NCBI GenBank assembly: GCA_004558805.1
Contig: SFDE01000023.1
Span: forward strand, 1-24,205
DNA from: Faecalibacterium prausnitzii
Lineage (GTDB): Bacteria; Bacillota; Clostridia; Oscillospirales; Ruminococcaceae
Direction of reading: 5' to 3'
DNA: 24,205 nt
The position numbers and the translations under genes were made by a program. This document shows, piece after piece, positions 21,126 through 24,205 of the stretch. The notes below the pieces were generated by a model. That model was not told the origin of the DNA and ran no database searches. It saw only the letters and a program-made list of their open reading frames with translations. The stretch's first letter is position 1. Every line of letters begins with the position of its first letter.

Positions 21126-21170
21126 ACGAAAATCGTTCTGTTCTGCAACGTTTTGGCAAAGGTTTTGTGC
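21125..21170. promoter_or_regulatory. Candidate operator region between the regulator and the kinase operon
   Basis: AACGA-AAA-TCGTT (21125-21137) is a perfect short inverted repeat touching the -35 box of the regulator promoter. Next to it, GCAACGTTTTG (21145-21155) and GCAAAGGTTTTG (21156-21167) are direct repeats with a period of about 11 bp, one helix turn. They lie about 55-75 bp upstream of the operon's likely -35 position, a usual place for activator sites. Confidence 0.5.
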
Positions 21171-21221
21171 CATTTTTTAAATTCCGTTCCAAATTAAAAC
21201 GCTTTTGTCCTTCTCTTCCCC

Positions 21222-21250
21222 TGCAAACCCCCTCCTGAATCCGGCATAAT
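21222..21250 (+). promoter_or_regulatory. Candidate activator-dependent promoter of the acid sugar operon
   Basis: CATAAT (21245-21250) is a reasonable -10 box. The hexamer 17 bp upstream, TGCAAA (21222-21227), is a poor -35 box, which suits a promoter that needs an activator. Confidence 0.4.
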
Positions 21251-21288
21251 GATACCATAAGAAACAATTTGAGAGGAGGAGCAACCCT

Positions 21289-22542
21289 ATGCTGCTTCTG
21301 CTGATTTTAGCGGATGACTTTACCGGCGCTCTGGATACTGGGGTGCAGTTTGCCGCCCGAGGCATCTCCACCCGGGTCATTGTGGGGGATAAGGTGGACT
21401 TTGCCTCCCCCGACGCCCAAGTGCTGGTGGTGGACACCGAGACCCGTCACCTGCCCCCGGAGCAGGCGTATGCGGTCATTGCCCGGCTCACGGTGGGGGC
21501 GGTGGAGGGCGGCGTGCCGTTCCTCTACAAAAAGACCGACTCCGCCCTCCGGGGCAACATCGGCGCAGAACTTTCGGCACTGCTTACCGCCAGCGGGCAG
21601 CGGCAGCTGCCGTTCCTGCCCGCCTTTCCCCAGATCCAGCGCACCACCCAGGGGGGCGTACACTACATCAACGGGGTGCCGGTGACCGAAAGTCCCTTTG
21701 GCATAGATCCCTTTGAGCCGGTGCGCTATGCCAGCGTCACCCAGCTCATTGCCCAGCAGACCCGGACCCCTGCCGCCAGCTTCCCTGCCCTGCCGCCAGA
21801 CGGGGAGGTACCTTCGCAGGAGGGCATTCTGGTCTTTGACGCTGCCAGTGCGCAGGATCTTGTATCCACCGGACAGGCACTGTTCCGTGCCGGAAAGCCC
21901 CGGGTGCTGGCAGGCTGCGCCGGTTTTGCCACTGTGCTGCCGGAGCTGCTGGGGCTGGGGCAGGATCATCCGGTAGAGCCCCCCAGACTGGACCCCCGGC
22001 TGCTGGTGGTCTGCGGCAGCGTGAACCCCATTACCCTGCAGCAGCTGGACGCCGCCGAGAAAGCGGGCTTTGCCCGGCTGCGGCTGACCCCCCGCCAGAA
22101 GTTGGACCCCGGGTACTGGCAGAGCGAAAACGGGCAGCAGCAGTTGGCACAGATCAACCAGATGCTTGCCGACAGCACCCGCTGCATCATCGAGACCAAC
22201 GACCAGGGAGGCAACCAGCCCACGGCGGACTACGCCGCCGCTCTGGGGCTGGACCGGGAAAGGATGCGGGTGCGCATCGCCAGCAGCGTGGGACACATGC
22301 TGGGGGCGCTGTTTACCAGCCCGGAGCTGGGTACCCTGCTGCTCACCGGCGGCGACACCCTGTTGCAGTGCATGAACTGCATCGGGGTGCAGGAGCTGGA
22401 ACCGGTGTGTGAGATGGAAAGCGGCGTTGTGCTGGCGCGGTTCACCTACCACGGCTGCACCCGCCATGTCATTACGAAATCCGGCGGCTTCGGGCAGAAA
22501 AACCTGCTGGTGGACCTGTCCCGGCGCATCGCGGAACTTTAA
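21289..22542 (+). CDS. Four-carbon acid sugar kinase family protein (DUF1537)
   Basis: The 417-residue protein has the two-domain DUF1537 architecture. The N-terminal substrate domain begins with LLILADDFTGALDTG (4-18), which holds the conserved acidic and Gly residues, and includes YKKTDSALRGNIGAEL. The C-terminal nucleotide domain ends with LLTGGDTLLQCM and VITKSGGFG. Characterised members (OtnK, DtnK, LtnK) phosphorylate four-carbon sugar acids such as D-threonate, L-threonate and D-erythronate. GAGGAGG precedes the ATG at a good distance. It is the first gene of an operon: the alcohol dehydrogenase begins 15 bp after its stop. The usual partners (PdxA2, OtnC, OtnI, LtnD) are not seen, so the substrate may differ from the known ones. 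Confidence 0.92.
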   Translation: MLLLLILADDFTGALDTGVQFAARGISTRVIVGDKVDFASPDAQVLVVDTETRHLPPEQAYAVIARLTVGAVEGGVPFLYKKTDSALRGNIGAELSALLTASGQRQLPFLPAFPQIQRTTQGGVHYINGVPVTESPFGIDPFEPVRYASVTQLIAQQTRTPAASFPALPPDGEVPSQEGILVFDAASAQDLVSTGQALFRAGKPRVLAGCAGFATVLPELLGLGQDHPVEPPRLDPRLLVVCGSVNPITLQQLDAAEKAGFARLRLTPRQKLDPGYWQSENGQQQLAQINQMLADSTRCIIETNDQGGNQPTADYAAALGLDRERMRVRIASSVGHMLGALFTSPELGTLLLTGGDTLLQCMNCIGVQELEPVCEMESGVVLARFTYHGCTRHVITKSGGFGQKNLLVDLSRRIAEL

Positions 22543-22556
22543 GGAGGAGAACTGTT

Positions 22557-23723
22557 ATGCTGACTCAGTACAATCTCAAAATGCCCCATGCCGTCTACGG
22601 CGGCGAAAACGCCATGGACAACATCACCGCCATCATCAAGGCACGGGGGGCAAAAAAGGTGGCAATGTTCACCGATAAGGGCATCGAGGCGGCAGGTCTG
22701 TTTGCCCTGCCGGAGCAGGCGGTAAAGGCATCCGGCGCAGAGTACTATGTGCTGGACGACCTGCCCCCGGAGCCCAGCTACATGGCAGTGCAGAAGCTGG
22801 TGGACCAGTTCAAGGCATCCGGCGCAGACCTGATCGTGGCATGCGGCGGCGGCTCTGTGATGGACGCTGCCAAGCTGGCAAGCGTGCTGGTCACCGACGC
22901 CTACGGAGTCAAGGAGCTGCTGGATGAACCCGGCAGAGCACAGAAGTGTGTGCCCATCGTGCTGATCCCCACCACCGCCGGCACCGGCGCCGAGGTGACC
23001 CCCAACGCCATTGTGGCAGTGCCGGAAAAGGAACTGAAGGTGGGCATCGTCAACGAGAACATGATCGCCGATTACGTTATTCTGGACGCCCGGATGATCA
23101 AGAACCTGCCCCGGAAGATCGCCGCCGCCACCGGTGTGGATGCGCTGGCGCACTGCATCGAGTGCTTTACCAGCAACAAAGCAAACCCCTTCAGCGACCT
23201 GTACGCTCTGGAAGGCTTGAACCTGATCCTGAACAATATCGAAAAGGCGTGCGACGACCCGGAGGCTATGGCGGAGAAGAACCGGATGCAGATCGCCGCC
23301 TACTACGGCGGTCTTGCCATCACCGCCTCCGGCACCACGGCGGTCCACGCCCTGAGCTATCCTCTGGGCGGCAAGTACCACATCGCCCACGGCGTGTCCA
23401 ACGCCATCCTGCTTGCCCCGGTGATGCGGTTCAACAGCGAGGACGCTGCCGTCCGTGCCCGCCTTGCTGCCGCCTATGACCACTGCTGCCACGAGGACAC
23501 CGGCTGCACCACTGTAGATCAGAAAGCTGCGTGGATCATCGCTCGTCTGGAAGAGATCGTGAAGCATCTGGACATCCCCACCAGCCTGAAGGAATTTGGC
23601 GTGCCTGCCGAGGATCTGGAAGGTCTGGTCCACGCCGGTATGCAGGTGCAGCGGTTGCTGGTGAACAACATGCGTCCGGTCACCGCCGACGACGCCCGCA
23701 AGCTGTATCAGGAGATCATGTAA
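22557..23723 (+). CDS. Iron-containing (group III) alcohol dehydrogenase
   Basis: The 388-residue metal- and NAD(P)-dependent dehydrogenase has a Rossmann-like N-terminal domain with GGGSVMDAAK (97-106) and PTTAGTGAEVT (138-148). The helical C-terminal domain carries all four metal ligands in the expected pattern: Asp195 and His199 in VDALAHCIE, His264 in AVHALSYPLG and His278 in YHIAHGVSN. The length is normal. AGGAGG precedes the ATG, and the gap to the upstream kinase is only 14 bp, so the two are co-transcribed. Family members oxidise alcohols or reduce aldehydes and 2-hydroxy/2-oxo compounds. Here it probably acts on a hydroxy-acid or on the aldehyde released by the downstream aldolase; which one is unknown. 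Confidence 0.93.
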   Translation: MLTQYNLKMPHAVYGGENAMDNITAIIKARGAKKVAMFTDKGIEAAGLFALPEQAVKASGAEYYVLDDLPPEPSYMAVQKLVDQFKASGADLIVACGGGSVMDAAKLASVLVTDAYGVKELLDEPGRAQKCVPIVLIPTTAGTGAEVTPNAIVAVPEKELKVGIVNENMIADYVILDARMIKNLPRKIAAATGVDALAHCIECFTSNKANPFSDLYALEGLNLILNNIEKACDDPEAMAEKNRMQIAAYYGGLAITASGTTAVHALSYPLGGKYHIAHGVSNAILLAPVMRFNSEDAAVRARLAAAYDHCCHEDTGCTTVDQKAAWIIARLEEIVKHLDIPTSLKEFGVPAEDLEGLVHAGMQVQRLLVNNMRPVTADDARKLYQEIM

Positions 23724-23740
23724 GCAGGAGGAAAAGGACC

Positions 23741-24205
23741 GTGAAGCTCTGTGAGATCAAAGGCATCATCTCTCCGGTGATCACCCCCATGTACAGCGAC
23801 CCGGACCAGACCGTGAACCATGAGCAGCTGCGCCGACAGGTACAGCGGTTGCTGGCAGGCGGCGTCCACGGCATCTTCCCGCTGGGCACCAACGGCGAGG
23901 CATACGCTCTTTCGTTTAAAGAAAAGGAAGAGGTCCTTGCCACCGTCATTGACGAGGTAAAGGGTCGTGTACCGGTGTACGCCGGTACCGGCTGCATCAC
24001 CACCGCCGATACCATCCGCATGAGCAAACGTGCCCAGGAGATGGGGGCAGACGCCCTGTCCATCATCACCCCCAGTTTTGCCCTTGCCTCCCAGAAAGAG
24101 CTGTACGACCACTACACTGCCGTGGCAAAGGCAGTGGACCTGCCCATCATCCTGTACAACATCCCGCCCCGCACCGGCAACAAGCTGCTGCCGGAGACGG
24201 TGCAG
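23741..24205 (+). CDS. DapA/N-acetylneuraminate lyase-family aldolase, cut by the window end
   Basis: The first 155 residues are visible, starting at a GTG (23741) with GGAGG 8-9 nt upstream and 17 bp after the dehydrogenase stop codon. It is a class I TIM-barrel enzyme of the DHDPS/NAL family: ISPVITPM at the N terminus, GIFPLGTNGEAYAL with the GTNGE carboxylate-binding motif (49-53), the catalytic Tyr139 in ILYNIPPRTG, and Arg144. The Schiff-base lysine lies beyond the window. Where DHDPS has TPYY (Tyr107 of its catalytic triad), this protein has TPSF, and GTTGE is GTNGE, so it is probably not the lysine-biosynthesis DapA. A 2-oxo-acid aldolase or lyase acting with the upstream kinase and dehydrogenase is more likely. 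Annotation tools may miss it because of the GTG start and truncation. Confidence 0.9.
   Translation, partial: MKLCEIKGIISPVITPMYSDPDQTVNHEQLRRQVQRLLAGGVHGIFPLGTNGEAYALSFKEKEEVLATVIDEVKGRVPVYAGTGCITTADTIRMSKRAQEMGADALSIITPSFALASQKELYDHYTAVAKAVDLPIILYNIPPRTGNKLLPETVQ

Noticed and set aside
21145..21175. A sigma-54-like promoter between the PrpR-N regulator and the kinase operon
   Set aside because: The plus strand gives GG-N10-GT rather than GG-N10-GC. The minus-strand TGGCAC...TTTGCC has 12 bp instead of 10 between GG and GC. The regulator also lacks GAFTGA.
23741..24205. Calling the last gene dapA (lysine biosynthesis)
   Set aside because: The DHDPS triad Tyr is replaced (TPSF), GTTGE is GTNGE, and the operon context is catabolic. 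The Schiff-base region is outside the window, so the family call stays broad.

Overview
The window looks like a chromosomal segment of a moderately GC-rich, low-redundancy Clostridia genome. The codon bias, the strong AGGAGG ribosome binding sites, the TTGACA/TATAAT promoters with 16-18 bp spacers, the IreB/BioY/YitT/COG0523 gene set and the style of the proteins all point to the Oscillospiraceae, most likely Faecalibacterium or a close relative. This is an inference from composition and gene content; no database was searched.

Layout. Positions 1-960 are mobile and repetitive: two tandem 102-bp units, then an IS200/IS605-type element whose tnpA carries an in-frame stop codon. Next come tRNA-Leu and a KdpDE-like two-component system, divergent from a threonine aldolase gene and a PTS IIA(Glc) gene. 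Positions 5007-8109 hold a leftward three-gene operon: a COG0523/CobW GTPase followed by two Gfo/Idh/MocA oxidoreductases. It is followed by a membrane-anchored FHA-domain protein, initiator tRNA-Met, an ECF sigma factor gene overlapping a DUF4349 membrane-protein gene, and an unrecognised 192-residue protein. BioY, with a candidate BirA operator, diverges from that gene. After tRNA-Pro and a YitT-family membrane protein, a rightward block encodes GlnRS, a small FMN-binding protein and a tRNA-dihydrouridine synthase. IreB (leftward), AcpS and a MazF-like RNase (rightward) follow.

The right end (19265-24205) is the most system-like part. A PrpR-N-type regulator lies divergent from a tightly spaced operon of a four-carbon acid sugar kinase (DUF1537), an iron-type alcohol dehydrogenase and a DapA-family aldolase/lyase that runs off the window. 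The regulator keeps its Walker A motif but lacks the sigma-54-contacting GAFTGA loop and a normal Walker B motif. The 221-bp intergenic region holds helically phased direct repeats and an inverted repeat, the expected architecture for a local activator. I read it as a substrate-inducible catabolic cluster for a hydroxy-acid or acid sugar, with enzyme types that differ from the published threonate/erythronate pathways. The substrate cannot be named from sequence alone.

Two genes connect with Ser/Thr-kinase signalling: the FHA protein, which has two EATVF segments just before its FHA domain, and IreB. No kinase gene is in the window. Most transcription units have recognisable promoters and intrinsic terminators.
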